From Chloroflexota bacterium (lineage in GTDB: Bacteria > Chloroflexota > Anaerolineae > Promineifilales > Promineifilaceae): 21,061 nt of DNA. The stretch is taken from NCBI GenBank assembly GCA_020353135.1, contig CP070688.1, forward strand, positions 3,051,047 through 3,072,107, given 5' to 3'. Positions 7,184 through 16,145 of this stretch are shown piece after piece. Position 1 is the stretch's first letter. Each line of letters starts with the position of its first letter. A model generated the notes under the pieces. It had not been told where the DNA came from, searched no databases, and was given only the letters and a program-made list of their open reading frames with translations. A program made the position numbers and the translations under genes.

Positions 7184-7675
7184 GTGAGAAGCTTAGCATT
7201 GTATGTCACTGCCATGCTGTTGGTTGCGGCAACTCTGGTAGCCTGCAGTGGCGATTCAGAAGTGACGCCAACTGAAGAGACTCCTCCGGCAGAGGAAACC
7301 GCGATGCCCGAAGCTTATCCCGTCGAGGAACCTACAGCCATGGCGACGGCCTATCCGGCCCAGATAGTCCCCACGATACCGCAAAGCGACGCAGGATATC
7401 CTATTCCTGAACCACTGCCTACAAAGGATCCGTATCCCGGCGGGCTGGCGGTCATCCTGCATCCGGTTGGCCAGCAATGTGAGGTGCCCACTTTCCCTGA
7501 ATTGGCGGATGCCACGGCTGCTCTTGAGGATGCCGGCATTACGGTGATGGCGGCCGAGAAGATCGCGTTGGATGTATGCGCTGCCTGCAGCTGCCCGACC
7601 AGCGAGCATTATCGCGTGCAAATCAGTCCAGATGATCTTTTGAAGGCTATCGAGCTCGGCTGGACAAGAGGATAG
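7184..7675 (+). CDS. Small lipoprotein with Tyr-Pro linker and Cys-rich C-terminal domain
   Basis: From the GTG at 7184, which has GGAGG five bases upstream, the product is 163 residues with a clear lipoprotein signal: RSLALYVTAMLLVAATLVAC, lipidated Cys at position 21. A low-complexity segment rich in Pro, Glu and Thr with recurring YP pairs (about 25-85) acts as a spacer. The C-terminal 75 residues form a compact domain with three or four Cys (CEVPTFPELADA, then LDVCAACSCPTSEHYRVQI) ending LLKAIELGWTRG. I believe this domain recurs in other Chloroflexota exported proteins but cannot name it. An upstream in-frame start at 7079 would bury the signal peptide and is rejected. The stop is 5 nt before the aroC start, so the two are co-transcribed although no shared function is evident. 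Confidence 0.82.
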   Translation: MRSLALYVTAMLLVAATLVACSGDSEVTPTEETPPAEETAMPEAYPVEEPTAMATAYPAQIVPTIPQSDAGYPIPEPLPTKDPYPGGLAVILHPVGQQCEVPTFPELADATAALEDAGITVMAAEKIALDVCAACSCPTSEHYRVQISPDDLLKAIELGWTRG

Positions 7676-7680
7676 GCCTG

Positions 7681-8859
7681 GTGCTTCGCTTTCTTACCGC
7701 AGGCGAGTCGCATGGTCCGGAATTGACGGCCATATTGGAAGGAATGCCGGCCGGCCTTGCGCTGGATCTCGATGCGCTAGACGAACAAATGGCCCGGCGC
7801 CAGAAAGGTTATGGTTCTGGCGGTCGGATGAAGATCGAAAAAGACAGTCTGCACATTACGTCTGGTTTCATGAATGGCCAAACCAGTGGCGGTCCAATCG
7901 CCGTTCGCATCCGTAATTTGGATTACGCGAAATGGCGCGAGCGAGACATACCGCCCATGACCATCCCGCGACCAGGCCACGCTGACCTGACCGGGGCCGT
8001 CAAATACGGATACCGGGAATTGCGCCTGGCCCTCGAGCGGGCATCGGCCCGCGAGACAGCCGCACGGGTAGCAATTGGCGCCATCTGCCGCCAATTGCTG
8101 GGCGCTTTCAACATGGCTATAGGCAGTTACGTAACGACCATTGGCGAAGTCGAGGCGGTTATACCATCCGACCTGGCCTATGCAGAGCGATTTGCCTTCG
8201 CCGAAACCAACGACGTTCGCAGTCCTGTAACCGATGCCGTGGAGCCCATGCGTCGGCGTATTCGGGCTGTCATGGAAACCAAGGACACGCTGGGCGGTGT
8301 GTTCGAGGTGGTTATTTTAGGCGCCCCCCCGGGATTGGGCAGCCACGTCCACTGGGATCGACGCCTGGACGGCCGCTTGCTGTGGTCGGTGGGCTCGATC
8401 CATGCCGTGAAGGGAGTCGAGATTGGACCAGCCTTCGCCAACGCTGCCCAGACCGGATCTGAAGTGCATGACGAGATATTCCGCGACGAACGAGGGAATC
8501 TCATCAGGCGCACCAATCGTTCCGGCGGTTTCGAAGGCGGGATCACGACCGGCGAGGCGATCGTCATTCGGGCGGCCATGAAGCCGATCTCTACGGTTCT
8601 AAATCCGCGGCGGTCGGTCGATTTGGCCAACGGATTGGCGGCCGAAACCGTTTACGAACGCTCTGATTTCTGCGCCGTGCCCAGGGCGGCCGTAGTCGGC
8701 GAAGCGATGGCCGCAATTACCATGGCTGATGCGGTCCTCGAGAAACTTGGCGGCGACTCACTGGACGAAATGAGGACTCGTTTGGCGACGCTGCGCCGGG
8801 CCAGATTGCAGGATCTACCGATGGACGACGAGTCGTGGCGGTTTGGCTACGACGTGTAG
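7681..8859 (+). CDS. aroC: Chorismate synthase
   Basis: A 392-residue chorismate synthase, which converts 5-enolpyruvylshikimate-3-phosphate to chorismate with reduced FMN, the last step of the shikimate pathway. Family signatures are intact: the N-terminal RFLTAGESHGPELT, RRQKGYGSGGRMKIE (39-53), IPRPGHADLTG, RASARETAARVA (the active-site Arg/FMN-binding region near residue 120), GGFEGGITTGE and SDFCAVPRAAVVGEA near the C-terminus. Length is normal for the long bacterial form. The GTG start lies 5 nt after the lipoprotein stop, with a modest AGAGGATAGG ribosome site overlapping the end of that gene, suggesting translational coupling. No other aro gene is adjacent. The gene converges on acnA, separated by the palindromic structure at 8863-8946. 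Confidence 0.97.
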   Translation: MLRFLTAGESHGPELTAILEGMPAGLALDLDALDEQMARRQKGYGSGGRMKIEKDSLHITSGFMNGQTSGGPIAVRIRNLDYAKWRERDIPPMTIPRPGHADLTGAVKYGYRELRLALERASARETAARVAIGAICRQLLGAFNMAIGSYVTTIGEVEAVIPSDLAYAERFAFAETNDVRSPVTDAVEPMRRRIRAVMETKDTLGGVFEVVILGAPPGLGSHVHWDRRLDGRLLWSVGSIHAVKGVEIGPAFANAAQTGSEVHDEIFRDERGNLIRRTNRSGGFEGGITTGEAIVIRAAMKPISTVLNPRRSVDLANGLAAETVYERSDFCAVPRAAVVGEAMAAITMADAVLEKLGGDSLDEMRTRLATLRRARLQDLPMDDESWRFGYDV

Positions 8860-8862
8860 GCT

Positions 8863-8926
8863 ATTTCCCCGGAAACTGTCTTTTTGAGACCAACAATGGA
8901 AATATCCAGTAAGTTTCCGGGGAAAT
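8863..8926. repeat. 15-bp perfect inverted repeat enclosing two small hairpins
   Basis: ATTTCCCCGGAAACT (8863-8877) is exactly complementary to AGTTTCCGGGGAAAT (8912-8926). The 34-nt interval contains two mini-stems: GTCT/AGAC (8878-8881 with 8887-8890) and TGGA/TCCA (8897-8900 with 8905-8908). The whole can fold into a three-way-junction shape as RNA, or a cruciform as DNA. It begins 4 nt after the aroC stop. It may end or stabilise the aroC message, or be a small palindromic mobile repeat. Confidence 0.7.
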
Positions 8927-8928
8927 CC

Positions 8929-8948
8929 AATAGACCGTGGTCTATTTT
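8929..8948. terminator. Bidirectional terminator-like hairpin between aroC and acnA
   Basis: AATAGACC (8929-8936), GT, GGTCTATT (8939-8946), extended to TTTT at 8945-8948. A compact stem followed by a T-run on the plus strand, placed between the convergent aroC and acnA stops; on the minus strand the arm itself gives only a short U-run. Its left arm AATAG can also pair with CTATT at 8861-8865, so it competes with or extends the large inverted repeat just upstream. Confidence 0.6.
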
Positions 8949-8953
8949 CGGAT

Positions 8954-11659
8954 TTAGTCTTGCAGATACTTCCGCAATACCGTCTGCAGAATGCCCCCAT
9001 TGCGATAATAGTCTACTTCGACTGGCGTATCGATACGACAGGTTGTCTGGAAGCTAATTTGAGAGCCATTCCCTTTGACGGCTCGAATCGTGATCGTCGC
9101 CCCTGGTTTTAGCTCGTCGTCCAGGCCTACAGTCGAGTAAACCTCGCTGCCGTCAAGGCCCAAGGTGGCCGGACTCTCGCCGGGCATGAACTCTAAGGGC
9201 ACGACGCCCATACCAACCAGATTACTGCGATGAATTCGCTCGAAGCTTTCGGCGATGACCATCTGGTTACCTAGCCATAACGTGCCCTTAGCGGCCTGAT
9301 CTCGAGAGCTACCAGTGCCATAGGCCTGGCCAGCCAAGACCAACAAAGGCGTGCCGCTCGCTTTGTATTTCAGTGAGGCCTCATAGACTGACATTACCTC
9401 GCCTGTTGGCAAGTAGTTCGTCCAGCCGCCTTCGGTTCCTGGCGCCATCTGGTTGCGTAGTCGAATGTTGGCAAAAGCGCCGCGAGTAACGATCCGGTCA
9501 TTGCCGCGCCGTGAGCCGTACGAATTGAAGTCGCGCGGTTCGACGCCGTGTTCCATCAGGTGCTGGCCGGCTGGACCGCTACGGGCAATAGCGCCGGCAG
9601 GTGAAATGTGATCGGTCGTGACCGAGTCGCCCACTTTAATCAGCACTCGGGCGCCTTCTATCTCGCGAATGGGCTCTGGTTCAAGCGTCATATCTACAAA
9701 AAGAGGCGGCTCGCGAATGTAGGTTGATTCGGGGTCCCATTCATATAATTCGCTGCCGCGACTGGGAATCGCATTCCAGGTCTCATTACCAGAAAAGACG
9801 CTGCCATACTGCTCCTGAAACATCTCGGCCGTAACCGATTCGGCGACCGACTGTTCCACATCCCGGCTGGTGGGCCAGACATCGCGCAGATAGACCGGTT
9901 GGCCGTCAGCGCCCTGTCCCAATGGCTCGTCAACCAGATTGATATCTGTCGTGCCGGCCAAAGCATAAGCCACCACCAGCGGCGGCGAAGCAAGATAGCT
10001 GGCTCGCACTTGTGGATGAACCCGACCCTCAAAATTGCGGTTACCGCTAAGAACAGATGCTACAACCAGATTGCCTTCATCCACCGCCCGCGCGACCGCC
10101 TCGGGCAGCGGGCCCGAGTTGCCAATGCAAGTCGTGCAACCATAACCAACCACGTGGAAGCCAAGTTTCTCCAGATATGGCGTCAATCCGGCCCGATCCA
10201 GGTAGCTGCTCACGACGCGGGAGCCTGGGGCCAGGCTGGTTTTGACATATGGCTTAGCGGTCAGACCCTTTTCCACGGCGTTCTTGGCCAGCAGGCCAGC
10301 GCCTAGCATCACCGAAGGATTGGAGGTATTCGTACAACTGGTGATGGCCGCGATCACGACGGCGCCGTGCCCAATTTCTGATTGGTGGCCGTTTTCTGCC
10401 ACCATGGCCGTGCGACCGATGGCATCTTCTCCCAGTCCGAAGCCGCGCTTCTCGTGGGGAGCGCGTAGCGCTTTGCGAAAGACGGGCTGCATGTCCGACA
10501 ACAGGATGCGGTCCTGCGGCCGATTTGGTCCGGCCAGGCTTGGCTCTACGGCGCCAAGATCCAGTTCGACGACGTCACTGTAAAGCGGATCGGCCAGATC
10601 ATCGGTACGAAACAGACCCTGCTCTTTTGTGTACCTCTCAACCAGGTCAACTAGATGTTTCGGCCGGCCGGTGCGACGCATGTAGCTTAACGTTTCCTCG
10701 TCCACCGGGAAGAATCCCACCGTGGCTCCATATTCCGGGCACATATTGGCGATCGTCGCCCGATCTGGTAGGCTCATGGTGCTTAGGCCCGGGCCGAAGT
10801 ACTCGACGAACTTGCCGACGACGCCTTTCTCTCTGAGCATTTGGGTTATGACCAGCACCAGGTCGGTCGCCGTGGCCCCTTCTGGTAGCCGGCCGGTGAG
10901 TTTGAAGCCGACCACTTCGGGGGTCAACATGTAAATTGGTTGGCCCAACATCACCGCTTCGGCCTCAATGCCGCCGACGCCCCAGCCGACTACGCCCAGG
11001 CCATTAATCATCGTCGTGTGCGAGTCGGTGCCCACTAAGGAATCCGGGAAAGCGACTTCGCCGCCGCCTTCCGGACGGGTCATCACGACCTGGCCGAGGT
11101 ACTCAAGATTGACCTGGTGCACGATGCCTGTGGCGGGCGGAACCACGCGGAAGTTATCGAATGCCTCCTGGCCCCATTTCAGGAATTCGTATCGCTCCCG
11201 ATTGCGCTCAAATTCACGCTCGGCGTTGAGCAACAGCGCTGCCGCCGAACCAAAGGTGTCAACCTGGACGGAGTGGTCGATCACCAGGTCAACCGGCACC
11301 TGGGGATTGATCTGGCTCGGATCGCCGCCGAGCCGGGCCATTGCGGCCCGCATCGAAGCGAGATCGACGACAACCGGCAGGCCGGTGAAATCCTGCAAAA
11401 TGACACGTCCAGGTTTGAAAGGCAATTCCGAGCGAGCATCGTCGCCAGTCCCCCACTTGGCCAGGCTGGTAACATCCTCGGGCCCTACCTGGTAGCCGTC
11501 GCAGGTTCGCAGAACGGCTTCAAGCAGCACCTTTATTGAGAATGGCAGGCGCTCAATCTGCGCGATTCCATCTTCCTGCAATTTGTCCAGACGATAGTAG
11601 TAACGGTCGTCTCCAGGTAACCTGGTCCGCGCGCCGAAATGATCGAATAGTTCGCTCAT
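8954..11659 (-). CDS. acnA: Aconitate hydratase AcnA (iron-sulfur)
   Basis: A 901-residue aconitase of the AcnA/IRP type, interconverting citrate and isocitrate in the TCA cycle. The three 4Fe-4S ligands are visible as C442 ([12 protein letters not shown]) and C508/C511 ([13 protein letters not shown]); [27 protein letters not shown] (208-234) and the C-terminal swivel-domain motifs [10 protein letters not shown] and [16 protein letters not shown] are present. The open frame extends to 11755, but the ATG at 11659 has GAGGTGAG a few bases upstream and the family-typical N-terminus, so I use it. A TATAAT lies about 47 nt upstream, arguing for its own promoter although it sits 154 nt behind the tyrosine-degradation genes on the same strand. 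It converges on aroC. Confidence 0.97.
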   Translation of the reverse strand: MSELFDHFGARTRLPGDDRYYYRLDKLQEDGIAQIERLPFSIKVLLEAVLRTCDGYQVGPEDVTSLAKWGTGDDARSELPFKPGRVILQDFTGLPVVVDLASMRAAMARLGGDPSQINPQVPVDLVIDHSVQVDTFGSAAALLLNAEREFERNRERYEFLKWGQEAFDNFRVVPPATGIVHQVNLEYLGQVVMTRPEGGGEVAFPDSLVGTDSHTTMINGLGVVGWGVGGIEAEAVMLGQPIYMLTPEVVGFKLTGRLPEGATATDLVLVITQMLREKGVVGKFVEYFGPGLSTMSLPDRATIANMCPEYGATVGFFPVDEETLSYMRRTGRPKHLVDLVERYTKEQGLFRTDDLADPLYSDVVELDLGAVEPSLAGPNRPQDRILLSDMQPVFRKALRAPHEKRGFGLGEDAIGRTAMVAENGHQSEIGHGAVVIAAITSCTNTSNPSVMLGAGLLAKNAVEKGLTAKPYVKTSLAPGSRVVSSYLDRAGLTPYLEKLGFHVVGYGCTTCIGNSGPLPEAVARAVDEGNLVVASVLSGNRNFEGRVHPQVRASYLASPPLVVAYALAGTTDINLVDEPLGQGADGQPVYLRDVWPTSRDVEQSVAESVTAEMFQEQYGSVFSGNETWNAIPSRGSELYEWDPESTYIREPPLFVDMTLEPEPIREIEGARVLIKVGDSVTTDHISPAGAIARSGPAGQHLMEHGVEPRDFNSYGSRRGNDRIVTRGAFANIRLRNQMAPGTEGGWTNYLPTGEVMSVYEASLKYKASGTPLLVLAGQAYGTGSSRDQAAKGTLWLGNQMVIAESFERIHRSNLVGMGVVPLEFMPGESPATLGLDGSEVYSTVGLDDELKPGATITIRAVKGNGSQISFQTTCRIDTPVEVDYYRNGGILQTVLRKYLQD

Positions 11660-11705
11660 TTTCTCACCTCGTAGAAGTTGTCTATGACCGTGGGTCTTTG
11701 CTCGG

Positions 11706-11734
11706 ATTATACTCGATACTTCCTCAGCTGAAAC
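11706..11734 (-). promoter_or_regulatory. Candidate acnA promoter
   Basis: On the minus strand a perfect TATAAT (11711 to 11706) lies about 47 nt before the acnA start, preceded at 17 nt by GTTTCA, a weak -35. The -10 is in a GTATAAT context shared with two other candidate minus-strand promoters in the window (11-40 and 16667-16695). The position predicts a leader of about 40 nt. Confidence 0.5.
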
Positions 11735-11813
11735 CGAAAGAATGCCGAATGGCAAGTGTAACAGAATTGCTCCAGAGACCTACGGTGGCCCAAAGGTGCG
11801 AATCGGAGCTCAG

Positions 11814-12437
11814 CTAATGCGTTCGTGGCAAGCGTTCTATCTCAAAGGTATCAGTCACTCGCGAGTAGCTCGCTCCGGCAAGCCGGCCGATCGGTTGGAG
11901 CGCCTCGAGCGAAACGTATCCGTCGACATAGATGTCATCACGAATGTGAATGCATTGAACCTCGCCAAACACGGCCGAACCCCCGCCCGGTTCCTCGCTA
12001 ATGGTAACGATTCTCTGTAGCCGACACTCAAAAGCGACCGGCGCCTCAGCCACGCGCGGCACGGCGATCGTTTCACTGGCGGCCGGTGTCACGCCTGCCC
12101 ACTCAAATTCGGATTCGCTAGGCGGCAAGTCGGTGGCTGTCCTGTTCATTGCCTCAGCCGTCACCTCGTTGGTCAGGTTCACGACAAACTCCGGTCGCTG
12201 CTCGATGTTGCGCAATGTATCCTTTTTTGATCCCGCTTGTCCGGCCACCAACGGGCAGAAAATCAATGTCATAGGATTTCTGGAGCCGACGGTGAAAAAT
12301 GAGTACGGCGCAAGGTTCAAAGCGCCGCCCGCGTCCATGCTGCTGACCCAGGCGATCGGTCGGGGCAATATAGTACCGATCAGTAACTTATGGTTCTCCT
12401 TGGCGCTCAGTTCATCTGGCTTGAGTATTATCGTCAT
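11814..12437 (-). CDS. Flavin reductase-like domain protein (FMN-binding split barrel)
   Basis: A 207-residue protein of the flavin reductase-like/DIM6-NTAB family: TILPRPIAWVSSMDAGGALNLAPYSFFT (22-49) is the FMN-binding signature, followed by VVNLTNE and the EAPVAFECRLQRIV core strands and the late RLAGASYSRV. Relatives reduce FMN or bind FMN for a partner oxygenase. Its place 29 nt after hmgA suggests co-transcription with the homogentisate genes, but no flavin-dependent monooxygenase is present in the cluster, so its role there is open. The ATG at 12437 lacks a clear Shine-Dalgarno; translation may depend on coupling from hmgA. Family call is firm, function is not. Confidence 0.87.
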   Translation of the reverse strand: MTIILKPDELSAKENHKLLIGTILPRPIAWVSSMDAGGALNLAPYSFFTVGSRNPMTLIFCPLVAGQAGSKKDTLRNIEQRPEFVVNLTNEVTAEAMNRTATDLPPSESEFEWAGVTPAASETIAVPRVAEAPVAFECRLQRIVTISEEPGGGSAVFGEVQCIHIRDDIYVDGYVSLEALQPIGRLAGASYSRVTDTFEIERLPRTH

Positions 12438-12466
12438 ATTCTAATACGCTGAGGGTCGCAGACACA

Positions 12467-13633
12467 TCAGGCCGCGTCGGGCAGCCAGCTGTAGGCGTAA
12501 GATTCGTCCTCGATGTTCACAGCCGCCTTGGTCAAGCGCAGCGGCCGGAAGGTGTCGACCATCACGGCTAATTCTTCGGTGCGATCCTTGCCAATCGAGC
12601 CTTCGTATGTACCCGGGTGCGGGCCGTGCGGGATACCATTCGGATGCACGGTGAAAGAAGCGCGCTCGATACCCTTTCGTGACATGAACTGGCCTTCGAC
12701 ATAGTAAAGCACTTCGTCGGAGTCAACGTTTGAATGGTTGTAAGGCGCCGGAATAGCCAGTGGATGGTAGTCAAACAAGCGTGGAACAAAGGAGCAGAGT
12801 ACAAAACCCGGTCCATCAAATGTCTGGTGAACCGGCGGCGGCTGGTGCACCCGGCCGGTGATCGGTTCAAAATCGGCGATATTGAAAGCGAAGGGCCACA
12901 AGTGACCGTCCCAGCCGACGACGTCTAGAGGATGATGATCGTACACAAATCGGGTGATGGTTTGGCGAGCCTTCACTCTGACCTCAAATTCTCCGGTTTC
13001 GTCAAAGGTCGCCAGTTCATCCGGCGGCCGGATATCTCGTTCGCAGTACGGTGCGTGTTCCAAGAACTGGCCGTAATTATTGAGGTATCTCTTAGGGGGT
13101 GCAACATGGCCAAACGCCTCAACGACGAGATGGCGCTGGGGCACGCCTTCATCCGGAACCAACCGCCACAACACGCCGGTCGGAATAACCAGGTAGTCGC
13201 CGACGTCAAAGCGCAGGACGCCAAACTGGCTCTCCAACATTCCTGTTCCCTCGTGGATGAAGATCACGTCGTCGCCATGAGCGAATTTGTACCAGTAATT
13301 CATCGCCTCGGTCGGCCGGGCCAGATGAAGCACGACTTCGTCATTGCCCATGAGCGGGATCCGGCCCTGAACGGCGTCGCCTCCTTCAGGAACATCGGTC
13401 GAGCGCAGATGGCGAGGGCGCAATGGTCCTGGATCCTCATACTCGATCTCAACCGCCATATGCTGATCGATGCGTCGTATCTGCGTCGGCCGGTGAAGAT
13501 GGTAGAGAATCGATTGGACGCCGGCAAAGCCATGAATTCCCATGACTTCTTCGTGGTATAAGCTCCCATCAGGCTGACGATACTGTGTGTGGCGTTTGTG
13601 GGGAATCTGACCCAACTTGTGATAATATGTCAT
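12467..13633 (-). CDS. hmgA: Homogentisate 1,2-dioxygenase
   Basis: From the ATG at 13633 (GGGAGGAACA immediately upstream) the product is 388 residues, matching the shorter bacterial homogentisate dioxygenase-like cupins, which cleave the ring of homogentisate to maleylacetoacetate using Fe(II). Family features: N-terminal MTYYHKLGQIPHKRHTQYR, the central cupin strands FAHGDDVIFIHEGTG (117-131) and DVGDYLVIPTGVLWR, and the metal site region YNHSNVDSDEVLYYVEG (H300, E307) with VHPNGIPHGPHPGTYEG (H336). One detail differs from the human enzyme as I remember it: the Glu is seven, not six, residues after the first His. The frame stays open to 13936, overlapping hpd, but that extension has no homology-like sequence. 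It follows hpd by 88 nt. Substrate is supported by the neighbouring hpd. Confidence 0.9.
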   Translation of the reverse strand: MTYYHKLGQIPHKRHTQYRQPDGSLYHEEVMGIHGFAGVQSILYHLHRPTQIRRIDQHMAVEIEYEDPGPLRPRHLRSTDVPEGGDAVQGRIPLMGNDEVVLHLARPTEAMNYWYKFAHGDDVIFIHEGTGMLESQFGVLRFDVGDYLVIPTGVLWRLVPDEGVPQRHLVVEAFGHVAPPKRYLNNYGQFLEHAPYCERDIRPPDELATFDETGEFEVRVKARQTITRFVYDHHPLDVVGWDGHLWPFAFNIADFEPITGRVHQPPPVHQTFDGPGFVLCSFVPRLFDYHPLAIPAPYNHSNVDSDEVLYYVEGQFMSRKGIERASFTVHPNGIPHGPHPGTYEGSIGKDRTEELAVMVDTFRPLRLTKAAVNIEDESYAYSWLPDAA

Positions 13634-13684
13634 TGTTCCTCCCGCGCTTTGTATCCAAATGTGCAAGTATGTTATGGCGGCGAA

Positions 13685-13725
13685 GTGACCGGCTATTCCT
13701 GGGCGATCTGACCCAGGCTCGTCAC
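13685..13725 (-). other. Intercistronic stem-loop between hpd and hmgA
   Basis: CCTGGG (13698-13703) pairs with CCCAGG (13712-13717) around an 8-nt loop, and outer GTGAC (13685-13689) can pair with GTCAC (13721-13725), the latter overlapping the hpd stop codon. There is no U-tract, so it more likely tunes relative expression or RNA stability of hpd versus hmgA than terminates. Confidence 0.35.
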
Positions 13726-14831
13726 AAATTCCCGCGCCGGGCCTGTTCGCGTTCAATAGATTCGAACAGTGCCTTGAAATTGCCCTTGCCGAATCCCCGC
13801 GAACCATGTCGTTCGATGATCTCGAAGAATAGCGTCGGCCGGTCTTCAACCGGCTTGGTGAAGATCTGCAGTAGATAGCCATCGTCATCGCGATCGACCA
13901 GAATGCCAAGTTCGGCCAGTTTATCGACTGGCTCATTAATCTTGCCCACCCGGGACTCTAGCTCTTCGTAGTAAGTAGTCGGCACGTACAGGAACTCGAC
14001 GCCGTTTTCCTGAAGTTTCAGTACGGACTCGATGATGTCGCCAGTTGACAGGGCCAGGTGCTGCACACCAGGGCCAAAATAGTAGTCCAGATATTCCTGG
14101 ATCTGGGATTTCCTCTTACCCTCTGCCGGTTCGTTGATCGGGAACTTCACTTTGCCGGTACCATCCTGCATGACCTTTGACATGAGGGCCGAGTATTCGG
14201 TAGAGATATCCCTGTCGTCAAAATGGACCATCTGTCTGAAACCCATTGTATTAGCGAAGAAGTCCACCCAACGATTCATTGCGCCCAAGTCCACATTGCC
14301 GACGATGTGATCGATGTGGGCCAGGCCGTAGCCAACGTGCCGGCCATTGGCTTTGTCGTTGGCGGAAGGCCGGCGGGCGACATATCCGGGCGCGAAAGAT
14401 CCGCCATAATCGCTCCGATCGACGAACTTGATCAAAGTATCGCCATAGGCCCTGATAGCCGAATAGCGTAGCACGCCGTGCTCGTCCTCTTCTTGAACCG
14501 GCAGTAATGCGCCGGTCGCGCCACGCGTCGTGGCTTCTCGGTAGGCGTCGGCCGCATCGGGGACAGAGAGGGCGATGACCGCGGCGCCGTCGCCGTGCAA
14601 ATATACGTGGCGTGATATTGGGTGATCGGGGCTCAGGGCAGTCGACAGCACCAGGCGAATTTTCCCCTGCTCCATGACATAGGACGCACGCTGGCGCTTC
14701 CCTGTCTCCAGGCCGCTGTAGGCCGTGTTGGCGAAACCAAATGCGCTACGGTAATAGTGCGCGGCCTGCTTGGCATTGCCAACGTAGAACTCGACGTGAT
14801 CGATGCCTTTAATAGGCAAAAAATCACTCAT
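13722..14831 (-). CDS. hpd: 4-Hydroxyphenylpyruvate dioxygenase
   Basis: A 369-residue HPPD from the ATG at 14831, which has GGAGG a few bases upstream; the open frame beyond it is not part of the protein. The enzyme converts 4-hydroxyphenylpyruvate and O2 to homogentisate and CO2 with Fe(II). Two glyoxalase-like halves are visible (residues 8-140 and 168-330). The 2-His-1-Glu iron site is present as H175 (AHIDHIVGNVD), H258 (GVQHLALST) and E337 (LFFEIIERHG), and the C-terminal helix motif GSRGFGKGNFKALFESIE is typical. Size and start (IKGIDHVEFYVGNAKQAAHYY) match the bacterial family. It lies between the aminotransferase (44 nt upstream) and hmgA (88 nt downstream), giving a consecutive tyrosine-to-ring-cleavage order. 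Confidence 0.96.
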   Translation of the reverse strand: MSDFLPIKGIDHVEFYVGNAKQAAHYYRSAFGFANTAYSGLETGKRQRASYVMEQGKIRLVLSTALSPDHPISRHVYLHGDGAAVIALSVPDAADAYREATTRGATGALLPVQEEDEHGVLRYSAIRAYGDTLIKFVDRSDYGGSFAPGYVARRPSANDKANGRHVGYGLAHIDHIVGNVDLGAMNRWVDFFANTMGFRQMVHFDDRDISTEYSALMSKVMQDGTGKVKFPINEPAEGKRKSQIQEYLDYYFGPGVQHLALSTGDIIESVLKLQENGVEFLYVPTTYYEELESRVGKINEPVDKLAELGILVDRDDDGYLLQIFTKPVEDRPTLFFEIIERHGSRGFGKGNFKALFESIEREQARRGNL

Positions 14832-14875
14832 GATTCCTCCTTGTATTTTCGCACAGTCTCCAAATGCAACCTCGA

Positions 14876-16108
14876 TCAGCAGAATCTGTGCAGCAGTCGG
14901 CCGAGCCGTCCGATGCCTTCGAAGATGACTTCTGGCGCACAATTGGCGAAGCTCAATCGCAGGCAGTTCTTGGCCATGTGCGTCGTCGGGTCAGGATTGG
15001 CGTCAAAAGCATTACCCGGGATAAAGGCCACGCACTCTTCCTCGACTGCCCTGTTCAGCACAGCCGCCGTATTCACATGAGCCGGCAATTCCACCCAAAT
15101 GAACATGCCGCCCGATGGCTTTGTCCAGCGCGCCGCCTGGGGAAAATGCCTGACCATTGCGTCGAGCATGGCGTCGCGACGCAGACGGTACTCGCGCCGC
15201 AGCATTTCGAGATGGCCCGGCAAGTGGCCTGCATCCAGGTAAGCAGAAACCGAACGTTGTGTTAGCGCCGACGACTCTAGATCAAAGGCCTCTTTGACCA
15301 CCGTCAATTTGGGCACCAGTTCTTCCGGCGCGATCAGCCAACCGAGGCGTAGAGCTGGGGCGAGGATCTTGGAAAACGATCCCACGTAGAAAACCCACTG
15401 GTCATCTAGCGCTCGCATCGGCGGCGCCGGCCGGTCGTCGAAGTACAGAAAGCCGTACGGATCGTCTTCGACAATAGGGAATCCATGGCGCTGGGCCAGA
15501 TCGACCAGGGTCTGCTTTCGTGACCGGCTCAGGCTGACACCCAGTGGATTGTGCGCCTCAGGGATAGCGTAAAGATAGGCTGGCCGTTCACCGGATCGAA
15601 GATACCGTTCCAGCGCGTCCACCGCCAATCCTTCGTCCAAGTCTGTTGGCAGTGAAAGCACATCGGGCTGAAAGGGCATAACTGCCTGTCGAATGCCGCT
15701 GTAGACGAGGCTTTCAAGGGCCACCCGGCCGCCCGGATTCAGCAGCAGGTGGGTGATGACGTTTAGCGCTTGTTGTGCTCCCGTGGTAAGGAAAACCTGT
15801 TCTTCGGTACAGCAAACGCCCCGGTCGGCCATCAGCCGAACGATATGCCTTTTGAGCGGTGGATACGGCGGCCCATATTGCAGCGCTCGAGCATCGTCCG
15901 CCAGAACCCGCTGAACGGCTACTGCATACTCTCGAGCAGGAAATAGCTCCGGCGCCGGCAGGCCGCCGGCAAAGGAAAGAATTCCTGGCCGGGAGACAGT
16001 CGCGATCATCTCGCGTAAGATGGAGCGCCTCATACCCTGGGCCCAAGTGGCCAGTGTGATTTCCGGTGCGGATACCGATGGCATTGTCGCCGGGTAAAAG
16101 TTTGACAT
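14876..16108 (-). CDS. PLP-dependent class I/II aminotransferase, probably aromatic
   Basis: A 410-residue fold-type I aminotransferase of the 2-aminoadipate/MocR-like subgroup. Key residues: FAGGLPAPELFP (46-57), TTGAQQALN (108-116), HNPLG (N187), VEDDPYG (D215/D216 region for the PLP ring nitrogen), the Schiff-base lysine in GSFSKILAPALRLGW (K247), and the substrate carboxylate Arg in LRLSF (R384). Relatives (LysN, ArAT-type) often accept aromatic amino acids. Because the next two genes act on 4-hydroxyphenylpyruvate, transamination of tyrosine to that acid is the best guess, but 2-aminoadipate or branched-chain substrates are not excluded. It follows the Lrp-type gene by 37 nt and precedes hpd by 44 nt. 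The start has only a weak ribosome site. Confidence 0.9.
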   Translation of the reverse strand: MSNFYPATMPSVSAPEITLATWAQGMRRSILREMIATVSRPGILSFAGGLPAPELFPAREYAVAVQRVLADDARALQYGPPYPPLKRHIVRLMADRGVCCTEEQVFLTTGAQQALNVITHLLLNPGGRVALESLVYSGIRQAVMPFQPDVLSLPTDLDEGLAVDALERYLRSGERPAYLYAIPEAHNPLGVSLSRSRKQTLVDLAQRHGFPIVEDDPYGFLYFDDRPAPPMRALDDQWVFYVGSFSKILAPALRLGWLIAPEELVPKLTVVKEAFDLESSALTQRSVSAYLDAGHLPGHLEMLRREYRLRRDAMLDAMVRHFPQAARWTKPSGGMFIWVELPAHVNTAAVLNRAVEEECVAFIPGNAFDANPDPTTHMAKNCLRLSFANCAPEVIFEGIGRLGRLLHRFC

Positions 16109-16145
16109 AATCTACGACCTAATGTGTTGTCATCGATGCTGGTGC

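Noticed and set aside
8863..8926. tRNA-like cloverleaf
   Set aside because: The outer stem is 15 bp, only two short inner arms exist, and no T-arm GTTCRA-type sequence or anticodon loop is present.
11660..11755. N-terminal extension of aconitase to 11755
   Set aside because: It would include the candidate promoter; the ATG at 11659 has a good ribosome site and gives the normal AcnA length.
13634..13936. N-terminal extension of homogentisate dioxygenase
   Set aside because: It overlaps hpd, has no homology-like sequence, and the ATG at 13633 has a strong GGAGG and the expected family N-terminus.
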